This document shows, one piece after another, positions 1-9,685 of a stretch of DNA of 64,000 nucleotides. The translations under genes were made by a program, and so were the position numbers. The stretch comes from Pseudogemmobacter bohemicus (GTDB taxonomy: Bacteria; Pseudomonadota; Alphaproteobacteria; Rhodobacterales; Rhodobacteraceae): assembly GCF_003290025.1 (NCBI RefSeq), contig NZ_QNHG01000002.1, positions 1,248,976-1,312,975 of the forward strand. Reading direction: 5' to 3'. Each line of letters starts with the position of its first letter. Within the stretch, counting starts at the first letter, position 1. The notes beneath the pieces were generated by a model. That model had not been told where the DNA came from. It worked only from the letters and a program-made list of their open reading frames with translations, and made no database searches.

Positions 1-88
1 TGGTCTTTTCGTCCACCAGGCGGTCGATGCTGTCGAGCCCGTCGCGCAGAAAGGCGAGCTCCTGCCGCAGTTGCGGAGCGATTTTCAC
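1..88 (-). CDS. N-terminal fragment of an unidentified protein
   Basis: Only the first 29 codons are in the window; the gene runs off the left edge. A GTG start at 86-88 follows a good ribosome binding site (AAGGAG, about 5 bases upstream on the minus strand). The visible peptide begins MKIAPQLRQELAFLRDG and is charged and probably helical. I do not recognise a family from this piece. Confidence 0.5.
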   Translation of the reverse strand, partial: MKIAPQLRQELAFLRDGLDSIDRLVDEKT

Positions 89-517
89 GACGGTCTCCTT
101 TCGGCCGGGATTCCGGCCACCTTGACTGGGAAAGCGGGGCGTGCGGGCCTGGTGCCCCGCCTCCGCTGACATTCACCGCTGACATTCCGGCACCCCTGAA
201 CCCGGTGTGTCGTACCGGGAAGGGGCAGTTTCACTGGCAAGGCCGGCAGCATCCGGCCCTGTCCGCAGGCTGATCACCCTGCCCGCAGCCAGATGGCCCG
301 GCAGGGGGGACAAGTTTACTCGTTACGGCTGTCCACCCGGCGACTCAGCGATCCGGGCAGGCAGAACACAAAGGCCCCATCTTCATGTCTTTTTTTGGTC
401 TGGCCGGCCGGGGAAGGCGTCGGGCCCTCCCCGGCCAGGCAGTCCGGGTCTTTCCCGGCCCGGGGCGCGGCCCCGGTCAGCCCGGAAGCAGCCGCTACCA
501 TGCCGGGCGCGGTCGGA
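89..517. other. Intergenic region with hairpins and a short direct repeat
   Basis: No convincing gene lies here; open frames in this stretch have no ribosome binding site or recognisable product. It holds a 7-bp stem (134-140 with 154-160), two adjacent copies of CCGCTGACATTC (163-174 and 176-187), and a GC-rich imperfect hairpin around 397-443 next to a run of seven T. The hairpin lies about 75 bases beyond the stop of the roadblock-like gene and could end that transcript, but the T run is on the wrong side for a standard terminator of a minus-strand gene. Confidence 0.4.
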
Positions 518-874
518 TCAGACCTTCAGTTTGCCTTCGACGTTTTTCACGGCGATCCGGGCGAGGCCCAGGTTGGCGTTCGAACGGTCCAGGGCGACAT
601 AGACGAAGACCGCCGGGTTCGAGGTCAGCGGGCGGATCAGGTGCAGCTGGGTGCCGAGCGTGATCAGGATGTCTTCGATATGGTCGTCAAGGCCCAGAGC
701 GACCATGGCGGCGTTCTTGGCACGCACCACCTCGGTATTCGCGGCACCGGCAGCTTCGAGGTCAAATTTGATGCCGCTCGACTCGCTTGCCAGCATCAGG
801 CCGGTTTCGGAGTCAACGAGGCAGGCGCCGATGAAGCCGGCGATTTTTTTCAGTTCGATGATGTTGGTCGACAT
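518..874 (-). CDS. Roadblock/LC7-like domain protein
   Basis: A 118-residue protein covering one whole alpha/beta roadblock-like domain: an N-terminal helix, the strand FIGACLVDSETGLMLA, a central helix (AANTEVVRAKNAAMVAL), and strands around DILITLGTQLHLIRPL and VFVYVALD. Members of this family are often small dimeric partners or regulators of GTPases; no partner GTPase is visible in the window, so the role is unknown. There is no signal peptide. The ATG at 874 follows AGGAAC. Its upstream region is the unusually AT-rich stretch 900-1400, which should contain its promoter. The family call rests on the overall pattern. Confidence 0.7.
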   Translation of the reverse strand: MSTNIIELKKIAGFIGACLVDSETGLMLASESSGIKFDLEAAGAANTEVVRAKNAAMVALGLDDHIEDILITLGTQLHLIRPLTSNPAVFVYVALDRSNANLGLARIAVKNVEGKLKV

Positions 875-1440
875 TTGGGATGGGTTCCTGTGATTGCACG
901 ATGCCCTATTCCTGCATTCAACATTTGTTTTAATGTGGACCTGATTAGCGCCATTTTGCGGAAAATATGCCGTCGATTTGGGCGCAAAGATGGCGAAGGT
1001 CGATGTTTTTAATCGAATTTTTCAATAATAAATTATATTAATCATGTGGTTATGTGTATATTTATCTCTTTGATTGAGTTGTTGTATTCAGTGAAACTCA
1101 AAGTTGTAGATGCCGATTTTTGGTATGTGTGTGGGGTGTGACTGCGCCGGTCCGGCAATGAAAGTGGATGAAATAGGAATCGGTTAATGCCGTCGGTATG
1201 GGCGGGGTTTTCCGGATGAAGGTGACGAAAATGGAATTGGGTATGCCGAATCTTATAAGGCAATTGTTTGTGAATTGAAGCTGAAATTCAATTAAAGATC
1301 AGATTGAATGATGGGAATTTCAATCATTGCGAGAATTAAGCAACCATAGATTGCATGATTGTTGTGCAGGATTAAACAACCAGCGGAACGCGATGCCCGG
1401 ATTATCTGCCGCATAAGGCCGGATTGTCGGGCGAGGCGGT
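875..1440. other. AT-rich intergenic island with repeated TTGAA/TTCAA elements
   Basis: This stretch is far more AT-rich than the rest of the window, most of all at 1010-1110 and 1260-1390. I see no credible gene. It has a perfect 7-bp inverted repeat GATTGAA/TTCAATC (1302-1308 and 1319-1325), another TGAATT/AATTCA pair (1271-1276 and 1284-1289), and near-identical direct repeats GAATTAAGCAACCA (1333-1346) and GGATTAAACAACCA (1369-1382) spaced 36 bp apart. It separates the divergent ends of the roadblock-like gene (starting leftward) and the pabC 3' end, so it can only drive the roadblock-like gene. Confidence 0.45.
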
Positions 1441-2070
1441 TCAGGCGGGTGCGGCGCCGGGTTCTGCGAGGCGGGCGGGGATCAGGCCGCGCAGGGCATT
1501 GCCAACCCAGAGCCGTACGCAAGCCAGATCGTGCAGCAGCAGTACCTCTTCCGGGCAGGCCAGTTCGCGGCGCAAGACCCCTGGCAGCAAGCCGCAGGCC
1601 AAAGGCGGCGTACGCATCCCCTCGCCGCGGTCAAAGAAGAGCGTGGTGATGCTGCCCTCGCAAAGTTCACCGCGCTCATTGAGGAAAAGCGCCTCATCCA
1701 CCCCATCGGGCAATGCGGCGCGGGCCCTGTCATGCAGCGCGCGGTGGGTGGACTTCAGCGAAAGCCATGGATCGTCCGAAAGAAGCCGCTCTGTAGCAAG
1801 GCACAGGGTCCAAAGCGGCTTTGCCGCCGGCAGCGGGTGCTGTTCCCAGACCATCCGCCCGGCACCGTCCAGTGTCAGCCGCAGCCGGGCGGCCCCGGCC
1901 GGGCCTGCGGGCGGTGGGGGCAGGGGGGGCGCCCAGCCAAGCGCCACCGCACTGCGCTGCAACCGCTCCAGATGCAAAGGCCAGCGCGGCGCCAAGGCGC
2001 CGTCCCACAGCACCGTCTCGATCAGCTTCAGCCCCGGCTCACCGCCGCATTGACGAAGCGCGCTTTCCAT
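1441..2070 (-). CDS. pabC: Aminotransferase class IV, probable 4-amino-4-deoxychorismate lyase
   Basis: A 209-residue fold-type IV PLP protein. The likely PLP lysine is K106 in SLKSTHR, followed by the family pattern DEALFLNERGELCEGSITTL at about 125-143 and GLLPGVLR at about 160-167. It would split aminodeoxychorismate into p-aminobenzoate and pyruvate in cytosolic folate synthesis. The ATG at 2068-2070 is preceded by AGGAGG and lies inside the 3' end of pabB (43-bp overlap), so the two are translationally coupled. The family also includes branched-chain and D-amino acid aminotransferases; the pabB neighbour decides the call. Confidence 0.85.
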   Translation of the reverse strand: MESALRQCGGEPGLKLIETVLWDGALAPRWPLHLERLQRSAVALGWAPPLPPPPAGPAGAARLRLTLDGAGRMVWEQHPLPAAKPLWTLCLATERLLSDDPWLSLKSTHRALHDRARAALPDGVDEALFLNERGELCEGSITTLFFDRGEGMRTPPLACGLLPGVLRRELACPEEVLLLHDLACVRLWVGNALRGLIPARLAEPGAAPA

Positions 2071-3203
2071 AGCGCCTCCTCCCATTCGCCCTCTTCGGTC
2101 GAGCCATGCACGATGCCGCCGCCGACATTCATCCGGATCTCGCCCGGGTTCTCACCGTCCTCTTCGCCCACCGCAAGCGTGCGGATCGCGACCGAGAAAT
2201 CCGCGCTGCCATCCGGGGCCATCCAGCCGATGGCGCCACAATAGACATCACGGGCGAAGGGCTCGACCTCGCGGATGACCTCCATCGCGCGGATCTTCGG
2301 CGCCCCGGTGACCGAGCCGCAGGGGAACAGCGCCTGGACCAGATCGGGAAGGCTGGCCGGGCGCGAGAGCTGGCCCTGCACCTCTGAGACCATCTGATGC
2401 ACGGTGGCGTAATGTTCGACGGTGTAGAGTTCGGGGACCTTCACGCTGCCGATTTCGGTGATGCGGCTGATATCGTTTCTGAGCAGATCGACGATCATCA
2501 GATTCTCGGCCCGGTCCTTGGGGCTGGTGCGCAGCTCGGTCGCCAGGGCCGCATCGCGGGCGGGGTCGGCATCGCGCGGGCGGGTGCCCTTCATCGGGCG
2601 GGTGGTGATGCGCCCCTCTGCATCGGTGCGGAAGAACAGCTCTGGGCTGCGCGAGACCAGCGCCGGCTCACCCGCCAGATTGACAAAAGCTCCGTGCCCG
2701 ACCGGACCCGAGCGGCGCAGCCGGCCATATAGCCCCTCTGGCGTGCCGGACAGCAGGCGAGACAGCATCGGGAAGGTCAGATTGGCCTGGTAGATATCGC
2801 CCGCCGCGATCAGTTCCTGCACACGGGCGATGGCGCTGTTATAGTCGTCGCGCGAGATCAGCGGCTCTGGCGCGGCGATGCGGGTCGCCCCGGCCTCCTC
2901 TGCCATCCTGGCCAGCATTGGCCCGGGATCCCCGGGGCCGATGAATGTCGCCAGATGCACCAGCGGCAGGCGGCGGTCGGGATGTATCAGCGGGCGCAGC
3001 CGGTCTTCAAACGCATATCCCGCCTCATAAGAGATATAGCCCGCGACCCAGGCGCCGAAGCGGCGGATGCGGTCGGCATCTTCCAGCACATCCAGCACCT
3101 GCTCGGGCGTGCGTGCGATTTTCACCGTCAGCGCGTCATCAAACAGCGCCGGACGTCCGCCGGGGCCGTGTTCAAAAAAGATCTGGCGTCTGCTGCTGCT
3201 CAT
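2028..3203 (-). CDS. pabB: Aminodeoxychorismate synthase component I
   Basis: A 391-residue chorismate-binding enzyme. It shows TRPMKGTRPR at 201-210, with K205 in the place of the PabB catalytic lysine, and FPCGSVTGAPK at 293-303, both signatures of PabB/TrpE. With a glutamine amidotransferase (PabA, not in the window) it converts chorismate to 4-amino-4-deoxychorismate. The protein lacks a long N-terminal extension, as is usual for alphaproteobacterial PabB. It is followed by the overlapping pabC and is divergent from carB, with 180 bp between the two starts. Confidence 0.93.
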   Translation of the reverse strand: MSSSRRQIFFEHGPGGRPALFDDALTVKIARTPEQVLDVLEDADRIRRFGAWVAGYISYEAGYAFEDRLRPLIHPDRRLPLVHLATFIGPGDPGPMLARMAEEAGATRIAAPEPLISRDDYNSAIARVQELIAAGDIYQANLTFPMLSRLLSGTPEGLYGRLRRSGPVGHGAFVNLAGEPALVSRSPELFFRTDAEGRITTRPMKGTRPRDADPARDAALATELRTSPKDRAENLMIVDLLRNDISRITEIGSVKVPELYTVEHYATVHQMVSEVQGQLSRPASLPDLVQALFPCGSVTGAPKIRAMEVIREVEPFARDVYCGAIGWMAPDGSADFSVAIRTLAVGEEDGENPGEIRMNVGGGIVHGSTEEGEWEEALWKARFVNAAVSRG

Positions 3204-3309
3204 AATGCCGAGAATGAATAGGGGCTGGCGGATGCCTGCGCCAGCCGGAATAACGGGTGGGATTTCCCCGGCCCTGCGCCAGACCCGCTGGCAAGCGTCG
3301 GTTTACCCC

Positions 3310-3337
3310 TTGCGCCCCTGTCGCCCGGCTCTATAAC
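3310..3337 (+). promoter_or_regulatory. Candidate sigma-70-type promoter of carB
   Basis: TTGCGC (3310-3315) and TATAAC (3332-3337) are separated by 16 bp and lie about 47 bp before the carB start. The fit to the housekeeping consensus is good but was found by eye only. Confidence 0.4.
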
Positions 3338-3383
3338 CCCGGACGATTTAGCGACAGCCAGCCCAAAAACCGAGGTTCCCGAC

Positions 3384-6300
3384 ATGCCGAAGCGGACAGA
3401 TATCCACTCGATCATGATTATCGGTGCGGGGCCTATCGTGATTGGCCAGGCCTGCGAATTCGACTATTCCGGCGCCCAGGCCTGTAAGGCTTTGCGCGAA
3501 GAGGGCTACCGCGTCATCCTCGTGAACTCGAACCCGGCGACGATTATGACCGATCCGGGTCTGGCCGATGCCACCTATATCGAGCCGATCACGCCGGAAG
3601 TGGTGGCCAAGATCATCGAGAAAGAGCGCCCCGATGCGATTCTGCCGACCATGGGCGGGCAGACCGGTCTGAACACCGCGCTGGCGCTGGCCGATATGGG
3701 CGTGCTGGACAAGTTCAACGTTGAACTGATCGGCGCCAAACGCGAAGCCATTGAAATGGCCGAAGACCGCAAGCTCTTCCGTGAGGCGATGGACCGGCTG
3801 GGGATCGAGAACCCCAAGGCGACCATCGTTGCCGCGCCGAAACTCGCGAACGGCAAATACGACATCGCGGCGGGCGTGGCCAAGGCGATGGGCGATCTTG
3901 AACATATCGGCCTGCCCGCGATTATCCGCCCGGCCTTTACCCTTGGCGGCACCGGCGGCGGCGTGGCCTATAACCGCGACGACTATGAGGCCATCGTGAA
4001 ATCGGGGCTTGAGGCCTCGCCGATGGCGCAGGTTCTGGTCGACGAATCGCTGCTCGGCTGGAAGGAATACGAGATGGAGGTGGTCCGCGACAAAGCGGAT
4101 AACGCCATCATCGTCTGCTCGATCGAGAATATCGACCCGATGGGTGTTCACACGGGCGATTCGATCACCGTGGCGCCGGCGCTGACGCTGACCGACAAGG
4201 AATACCAGATCATGCGCAACGGCTCGATCGCCGTTTTGCGTGAGATCGGGGTGGAGACCGGCGGCTCCAATGTGCAATGGGCGATCAACCCGGTCGATGG
4301 CCGCATGGTCGTGATCGAGATGAACCCCCGCGTGAGCCGTTCGTCGGCGCTGGCCTCCAAGGCCACCGGCTTCCCGATTGCGAAAATCGCGGCGAAACTG
4401 GCGGTCGGCTATACGCTGGATGAGCTGGATAACGACATCACCAAGGTGACGCCGGCCTCGTTCGAGCCGACCATCGACTATGTTGTGACCAAGATCCCGC
4501 GGTTTGCCTTCGAGAAATTCCCCGGCTCGCAGCCACTGCTGACCACCGCGATGAAATCGGTGGGCGAGGCGATGGCGATTGGCCGTACCATCCATGAATC
4601 GATGCAGAAGGCGCTGGCCAGCCTTGAGACCGGCCTGACCGGCTTTGACGAGATCGCGATTGAAGGCGCCCCCGACCGCGCCGCAATTTCCAAGGCGCTG
4701 AGCGTCGCAACCCCTGACCGGCTGCGCGTGATCGCCCAGGCGATGCGTGAGGGGCTCTCGAATGACGAGATCCAGGCCATCACCGCTTTCGACCCCTGGT
4801 TCCTTGCCCGGATCCGTGAAATCATTGATGCGGAACATGAAATCCGTACTCATGGCCTGCCCTCGACGGCCGAAGGGCTGCGCGGGCTCAAGATCATGGG
4901 CTTTACCGATGCGCGTCTCGCCAAGCTGACCGGCCAGGACGAAACCTCGGTGCGCCGCGCGCGGCGGGGCCTTGGCGTTACCGCCGTCTTCAAGCGGATC
5001 GACACCTGCGCGGCGGAATTCGAGGCGCAGACGCCTTACATGTATTCCACCTATGAGATGCCCGCGATGGGCGATGTGGAATGCGAATCGCGTCCCTCGG
5101 CTGCGAAGAAAGTCGTCATCCTTGGCGGTGGTCCGAACCGGATCGGCCAGGGGATCGAGTTCGACTATTGCTGCTGCCATGCCTGTTTCGCGCTGACCGA
5201 GGCCGGCTATGAGACCATCATGGTCAACTGCAATCCCGAGACCGTTTCGACGGATTACGACACCTCGGACCGGCTTTATTTCGAGCCGCTGACGCTGGAA
5301 CATGTGCTGGAAATCCTGCGGGTCGAGCAGGATAACGGCACGCTTCATGGTGTGATCGTGCAGTTTGGTGGCCAGACGCCGCTGAAACTGGCGCAGGCGC
5401 TGAAGGATGAGGGCATCCCGATCCTTGGAACCACGCCCGACGCTATCGACCTCGCCGAAGACCGCGAGCGTTTCCAGGCGCTGCTGAATGATCTGGGCCT
5501 GAAACAGCCGGTCAACGGCATCGCCCATTCGCGCGAAGAGGCTTTCGATATCGCCGCCCGCGTGGGATACCCGCTGGTGATCCGTCCGTCCTATGTGCTC
5601 GGCGGCCGCGCGATGGAGATCGTGCGCGACGATGCCCAGCTGGAGCGCTACATCAACACCGCCGTGCAGGTTTCCGGCACAAGCCCGGTGCTGCTGGACA
5701 GCTATCTGTCGGGCGCGGTCGAGGTGGATGTCGATGCGCTGTCGGATGGCGAAGCGGTCCATGTTGCCGGTATCATGGAACATATCGAAGAGGCGGGGGT
5801 CCATTCGGGCGATTCTGCCTGCTGCCTGCCGCCGCACCAGCTCTCGGCTGAGACGGTGGCCGAACTGAAAAAGCAGACCGTGCAGATGGCGATTGCGCTG
5901 CAGGTCGTCGGGCTGATGAATGTGCAATTCGCGATCAAGGACGGGGTGATCTACGTTCTGGAAGTCAACCCGCGCGCCTCGCGCACGGTGCCCTTTGTGG
6001 CGAAAGCCACCGACTCGGCGATTGCCTCGATCGCGGCGCGGCTGATGGCGGGCGAGAAGCTTTCGGCCTTCCCCGAGCGCGCGCCTTACGATGCCGGCGT
6101 TGGCCCCGACAGCCCGTTGCCGCTGGCGGATGCGATGACGCTCGCCGATCCGATCACGCCCTGGTATTCGGTGAAAGAGGCGGTGCTGCCCTTCGCCCGC
6201 TTCCCTGGTGTCGACCCGCTGCTCGGGCCGGAAATGCGCTCGACCGGCGAGGTGATGGGCTGGGATCGCAGCTTCGCGCTGGCCTTCCTCAAGGCGCAGA

Positions 6301-6713
6301 TGGGCGCCGGCATGGTGCTGCCCGAGGCGGGCCGCGTCTTCCTTTCGGTGAAGGATGCCGACAAGTCGGAGGCACTGGCCTCGGCGGCGCGCGACCTGAT
6401 CGCAATGGGCTTCACCATCACCGCGACACGCGGCACCGCTGCCTGGCTGAAAGCCGAAGGAGTCGTGGCGGAATCGGTGGCCAAGGTCTATGAGGGCCGC
6501 CCTAATATCGTCGACCGGCTGAAAAACGAAGACATCGCTCTGGTGATGAACACGACCGAGGGCACCCAGTCCATCGCCGACAGCCGCGACATCCGCCGCG
6601 TGGCGCTGATGGACCGCATCCCCTATTTCACCACCGCCGCCGCAAGCGTGGCCGCCGTCGCTGCGATGAAAGCACGCGGCGAGGGCTATGGGGTGCGGAC
6701 GCTTCAGGGCTGA
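3384..6713 (+). CDS. carB: Carbamoyl phosphate synthase large subunit
   Basis: A 1109-residue protein of normal length for CarB. Two homologous halves each carry a preATP-grasp and ATP-grasp module; the first begins [20 protein letters not shown] (about 10-29), the second [19 protein letters not shown] (about 575-593). The C-terminal 160 residues form the allosteric MGS-like domain. It makes carbamoyl phosphate from bicarbonate, ammonia (from the glutaminase subunit CarA) and two ATP, for arginine and pyrimidines. carA is not adjacent, so the two subunits are encoded apart in this genome. A strong terminator follows. Confidence 0.98.
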   Translation: MPKRTDIHSIMIIGAGPIVIGQACEFDYSGAQACKALREEGYRVILVNSNPATIMTDPGLADATYIEPITPEVVAKIIEKERPDAILPTMGGQTGLNTALALADMGVLDKFNVELIGAKREAIEMAEDRKLFREAMDRLGIENPKATIVAAPKLANGKYDIAAGVAKAMGDLEHIGLPAIIRPAFTLGGTGGGVAYNRDDYEAIVKSGLEASPMAQVLVDESLLGWKEYEMEVVRDKADNAIIVCSIENIDPMGVHTGDSITVAPALTLTDKEYQIMRNGSIAVLREIGVETGGSNVQWAINPVDGRMVVIEMNPRVSRSSALASKATGFPIAKIAAKLAVGYTLDELDNDITKVTPASFEPTIDYVVTKIPRFAFEKFPGSQPLLTTAMKSVGEAMAIGRTIHESMQKALASLETGLTGFDEIAIEGAPDRAAISKALSVATPDRLRVIAQAMREGLSNDEIQAITAFDPWFLARIREIIDAEHEIRTHGLPSTAEGLRGLKIMGFTDARLAKLTGQDETSVRRARRGLGVTAVFKRIDTCAAEFEAQTPYMYSTYEMPAMGDVECESRPSAAKKVVILGGGPNRIGQGIEFDYCCCHACFALTEAGYETIMVNCNPETVSTDYDTSDRLYFEPLTLEHVLEILRVEQDNGTLHGVIVQFGGQTPLKLAQALKDEGIPILGTTPDAIDLAEDRERFQALLNDLGLKQPVNGIAHSREEAFDIAARVGYPLVIRPSYVLGGRAMEIVRDDAQLERYINTAVQVSGTSPVLLDSYLSGAVEVDVDALSDGEAVHVAGIMEHIEEAGVHSGDSACCLPPHQLSAETVAELKKQTVQMAIALQVVGLMNVQFAIKDGVIYVLEVNPRASRTVPFVAKATDSAIASIAARLMAGEKLSAFPERAPYDAGVGPDSPLPLADAMTLADPITPWYSVKEAVLPFARFPGVDPLLGPEMRSTGEVMGWDRSFALAFLKAQMGAGMVLPEAGRVFLSVKDADKSEALASAARDLIAMGFTITATRGTAAWLKAEGVVAESVAKVYEGRPNIVDRLKNEDIALVMNTTEGTQSIADSRDIRRVALMDRIPYFTTAAASVAAVAAMKARGEGYGVRTLQG

Positions 6714-6739
6714 GCCCCGGTCGAAGCCCACAGATCCGG

Positions 6740-6765
6740 AAAAGCCGTCCTCAGGGACGGCTTTT
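6740..6765 (+). terminator. Rho-independent terminator of carB
   Basis: A perfect 11-bp stem (6740-6750 pairing with 6755-6765) with loop TCAG and a T-rich 3' arm begins 26 bases after the carB stop. Confidence 0.85.
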
Positions 6766-6932
6766 CGCTGTGATTTCCCGACATTTTCGTGAAGAGGCGG
6801 TTTCCCCCGGCCGTGCCGTCGTGATTCCGGCGGGGCTTCGCCACCCGGTCGCGGAGGTCGGACCCAAATCGCGCCTGGCCCGTTAGCTCCCTGTCCGCTG
6901 GACGTGAGGCTAACGAACCAAAGGAGTGAACC

Positions 6933-7526
6933 ATGAAACGGATCCCCCCCTTCGCCGCCCCGCCGGTTATCGCACTTGCTGCGTCTCTGATGCTTGGCAC
7001 CGCCGCTCTGGCGCAGGAAACCACCACCGATCCGGTAAAGATTCCGGAAGCCGGGGCCGTGGATGAGACAGGCGCCCCCGCCGATCCGCTGATCGAGGGG
7101 CAGCCCGAGGCCACCCCGGCCGCGCCCGATCCGGCCACCGCCGATGTCCCGCCATCGCCCGAGGCGAGCGAGGCGAGCGAGGCCCCGGCCGCACTGCCCG
7201 CAACCGATGTTTTCGCGGTGCCCGAAGGCTATAGCGAGGTCACCGACTGGACCGCTGTGACCGCCGATCAGCTGATCGGGGCCACGCTTTACGCATCGGA
7301 TGGCTCGAATATGGGGTCGGTCACCGATCTGGTGCTCAGCACCGAAGGGCCGGTCCAGGGCATCGTCGCCGATGTCGGCGGCTTTATCGGCATCGGCACG
7401 CATCGGGTCAATCTGGGCCATGACCAGGTCACGCTTTACCGCGATGAAGGCGGCACGGTGATCGCGGCGACCACCCTTGGCGCCGAGGCCCTGAAAGCGC
7501 TGCCTGCCTGGGAACCGGCACAATAA
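6933..7526 (+). CDS. Secreted PRC-barrel domain protein
   Basis: A 197-residue protein with a signal peptide (residues 1-27, ending AALA before QE), a Pro/Ala/Glu-rich linker at about 28-92, and a PRC-barrel domain at about 95-175 (TADQLIGATLYASDGSNMG, then VGGFIGIGTHRVNLG). PRC-barrel proteins of this type are common in alphaproteobacterial periplasms and often linked to stress or surface adaptation; the exact role is unknown. AAAGGAG lies 5 bases before the ATG. The leader has a stem CGTTAGC/GCTAACG spanning about 6882-6916, which might be a structured 5' UTR. Confidence 0.85.
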   Translation: MKRIPPFAAPPVIALAASLMLGTAALAQETTTDPVKIPEAGAVDETGAPADPLIEGQPEATPAAPDPATADVPPSPEASEASEAPAALPATDVFAVPEGYSEVTDWTAVTADQLIGATLYASDGSNMGSVTDLVLSTEGPVQGIVADVGGFIGIGTHRVNLGHDQVTLYRDEGGTVIAATTLGAEALKALPAWEPAQ

Positions 7527-7834
7527 GCCCGGCCATGACGCGCTGATCATCCCTCAGGCGGGCTCAGGGCCTGGCGGATGGCAAACCGGGACAAATATTC
7601 CCAGCCCATTGTCCCGGTTCGGGGCGGCCCGCAGTCAGCTGCGGGCCGATCCTGCTTGACTTTTGGGCGCGACACGCCCATTTCAGGCCAGTCCGACAGC
7701 CCGTGCCGCGTGAGCATTGACCCGGCCCGGACAACAAGGTTCCCACCATCACGCAGGGGCGCCGACGGCGCGCACGGTTTCCGGTAATCTCCGGGGGCGA
7801 GGGCGTGTTGTCATCCTCGACGTATGGAATGACC
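7527..7834. other. Intergenic region with a strong hairpin
   Basis: About 300 bp without a gene. It contains a perfect 9-bp stem GGCCCGCAG/CTGCGGGCC with loop TCAG (7626-7634 and 7639-7647), not followed by a T run, and a smaller GGGCG...CGCCC hairpin just after it. The first may stop or stabilise the PRC-barrel mRNA. Nothing else is recognisable. Confidence 0.45.
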
Positions 7835-9211
7835 ATGACGACTTTTGCAGAACTCGGCCTTTCGCCGAAAATCCTTGCCGCGCTGGAAAAGACCCAGCTG
7901 AAGGCGCCGACCCCGATCCAGGCCCAATCCATCCCGCATATCATGGCCGGCAAAGACCTGATGGGCCTTGCCCAGACCGGCACCGGCAAGACCGCCGCTT
8001 TCGGCCTGCCGCTGCTCCACCGTATCCTGGATCTCGGCCATCCGCCGGGGCCGAAGAACATCCGCGCCCTGATCCTGGTGCCGACGCGCGAGCTGGCGAC
8101 GCAGATCAAAGACAACCTCTCGATGTTCACGCAAGGGACGGCGGTGAAGGTGGTGATGGTCGTGGGCGGTGCCTCGATCAACAAACAGGCCCAGGCGCTG
8201 GTGCGCGGTGCCGATGTGCTGGTGGCGACGCCGGGCCGGCTGATCGACCTGATCGGGCGCGGCGATGTCAGCCTTGAGAAATGCGGCTATCTGGTGCTGG
8301 ATGAGGCCGACCATATGCTGGATATGGGCTTTATCCATTCGCTGCGGCAGATCGCGAAACATATCCCGCAGCGGCGCCAGACCATGATGTTCTCGGCGAC
8401 GATGCCCAAGGATATCAATGAGATCGCCGATACCTATCTGCGCGATCCGGTCAAGGTGCAGGTGGCGCCTCCGGGGAAACCTGCCGAGAAGGTGACGCAG
8501 GGCGTCCATTACATCCCCAATGGCGACAAGGCGAAGCTGCTTGAGGACTATCTGAAAAAGCACCCGGGCGAGCAGGCTCTGGTCTTTTCCCGCACCAAAC
8601 ATGGCGCCGACAAGCTGGCCAAGGTTCTGGGGCAATGGGGCTTCCGCGTGGGTGCGATTCACGGCAATCGCAGCCAGAATCAGCGCGACCGCATCCTGAC
8701 CGAGTTCAAATCGGGCGAGGTCGATGTGCTGGTCGCGACCGATGTGGCCGCGCGCGGCATCGACATTCCGACCGTGCGCCATGTCTATAATTACGACATG
8801 CCGAATGTGCCGGATAACTATGTTCACCGCATTGGCCGCACCGCGCGGGCGGGGGCAAGCGGGTCTTCGATCAGCTTCTGTTCGCCGGCCGAGATGGGCG
8901 AGCTGCAGGCGATTGAGAAGCTTTTGAAAAAAGCGCTGCCGGTGATCGGGGGCGCGCCCTGGGCAGCGGATGCGATCGCGGCGGCGCCGAAGCCGGGCCA
9001 GAATCGCGGGCAGAACCAGGCGCGGGGCCAGAACCGGGGCGGGCAGAAGCCCGGCTCGAAACCGCCGGCGCCGAAAGCCGCCCGGCCCGGGGCGGCGAAG
9101 CCCGCTTCCGCGCGGCCGCAGGGCGGGCGCCCCGGCGGCGCGAAGCCGGCGGCGGCCCGGCCGCAAGGCGGTGCCCAGGCCCCGTCGCGGCGGCCCAAAG
9201 CGCGCGGCTGA
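7835..9211 (+). CDS. rhlE: DEAD-box ATP-dependent RNA helicase, RhlE-like
   Basis: A 458-residue helicase with all core motifs: AQTGTGKT (46-53), PTRELA (83-88), TPGR (132-135), DEADHMLDMGF (156-166), SAT (187-189) and HRIGRTARAG (331-340). After the core (about 380) comes a low-complexity tail rich in Gly, Gln, Arg, Lys, Pro and Ala, typical of RNA-binding tails in RhlE-type proteins. It unwinds short RNA duplexes, for example in ribosome assembly, mRNA decay or cold adaptation. Start: ATG at 7835 gives MTTFAELGLS, the usual family start; an in-frame ATG at 7829 is also possible. The gene symbol is by similarity class only. Confidence 0.9.
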   Translation: MTTFAELGLSPKILAALEKTQLKAPTPIQAQSIPHIMAGKDLMGLAQTGTGKTAAFGLPLLHRILDLGHPPGPKNIRALILVPTRELATQIKDNLSMFTQGTAVKVVMVVGGASINKQAQALVRGADVLVATPGRLIDLIGRGDVSLEKCGYLVLDEADHMLDMGFIHSLRQIAKHIPQRRQTMMFSATMPKDINEIADTYLRDPVKVQVAPPGKPAEKVTQGVHYIPNGDKAKLLEDYLKKHPGEQALVFSRTKHGADKLAKVLGQWGFRVGAIHGNRSQNQRDRILTEFKSGEVDVLVATDVAARGIDIPTVRHVYNYDMPNVPDNYVHRIGRTARAGASGSSISFCSPAEMGELQAIEKLLKKALPVIGGAPWAADAIAAAPKPGQNRGQNQARGQNRGGQKPGSKPPAPKAARPGAAKPASARPQGGRPGGAKPAAARPQGGAQAPSRRPKARG

Positions 9212-9232
9212 TACCGTCAGGCACGAGGCGGC

Positions 9233-9685
9233 TCAGGTCGCCTCGTCTTCCAGATTGAGCTTCATCTGCAACAGCACATGCTGGATCGCGATGGTCTCTC
9301 GCAAGAGCCGTTTCGATTCGTTGATGCTGATCTTGCCGTCGGCAATGGCGGAATTGTACTCGCTCATCAGCATGGCAAAACGCTGGGCCAGCGCCACCAC
9401 ATCCTGGTTGATCCCCGAGGTCTCGGGGTCCTTACGGTCATTGTCATAGGCCAGCGTGATGCCGCGCAGATCGGCCAGTGCCGAGGTCACATGCGGAAAG
9501 CGCGAGGCGGCCTCAAGCTGTGCCACCACATCGACCGGCATGAAACGGTCTTCATGCTCGTCGCTGTCGGAATAGTAGCGGCCGAGCGTGGCCTTGGATT
9601 TGCCGGTCAGCGCACAGGCGGCCTCGATCCCGACATCCTTGACCAGGGTTTCGGTGTGTTTTTTCAGATAACTCGCCACAGACAT
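9233..9685 (-). CDS. Small helix-turn-helix protein of unknown function
   Basis: A 150-residue, mostly helical, cytosolic protein. Residues 15-37 (VKDVGIEAACALTGKSKATL, then GRYYS) look like a DNA-binding helix-turn-helix, resembling small phage regulator-type proteins. The rest is helical with an acidic C terminus. The ATG at 9683-9685 is preceded by GAGG; an in-frame upstream ATG at 9697 has no ribosome binding site. It converges with the helicase gene with 21 bp between stops; an 8-bp stem (9223-9230 with 9239-9246) overlaps both 3' ends. Target and role cannot be told. Confidence 0.65.
   Translation of the reverse strand: MSVASYLKKHTETLVKDVGIEAACALTGKSKATLGRYYSDSDEHEDRFMPVDVVAQLEAASRFPHVTSALADLRGITLAYDNDRKDPETSGINQDVVALAQRFAMLMSEYNSAIADGKISINESKRLLRETIAIQHVLLQMKLNLEDEAT

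Noticed and set aside
1042-1263. Small minus-strand frame in the AT-rich island
   Set aside because: No ribosome binding site, no recognisable pattern, and codon use unlike the neighbours.
3348-7550. A 1400-codon open frame opposite carB
   Set aside because: It mirrors the codon bias of carB on the other strand, has no ribosome binding site and its product is His/Arg/Asp/Gln-rich without any domain.
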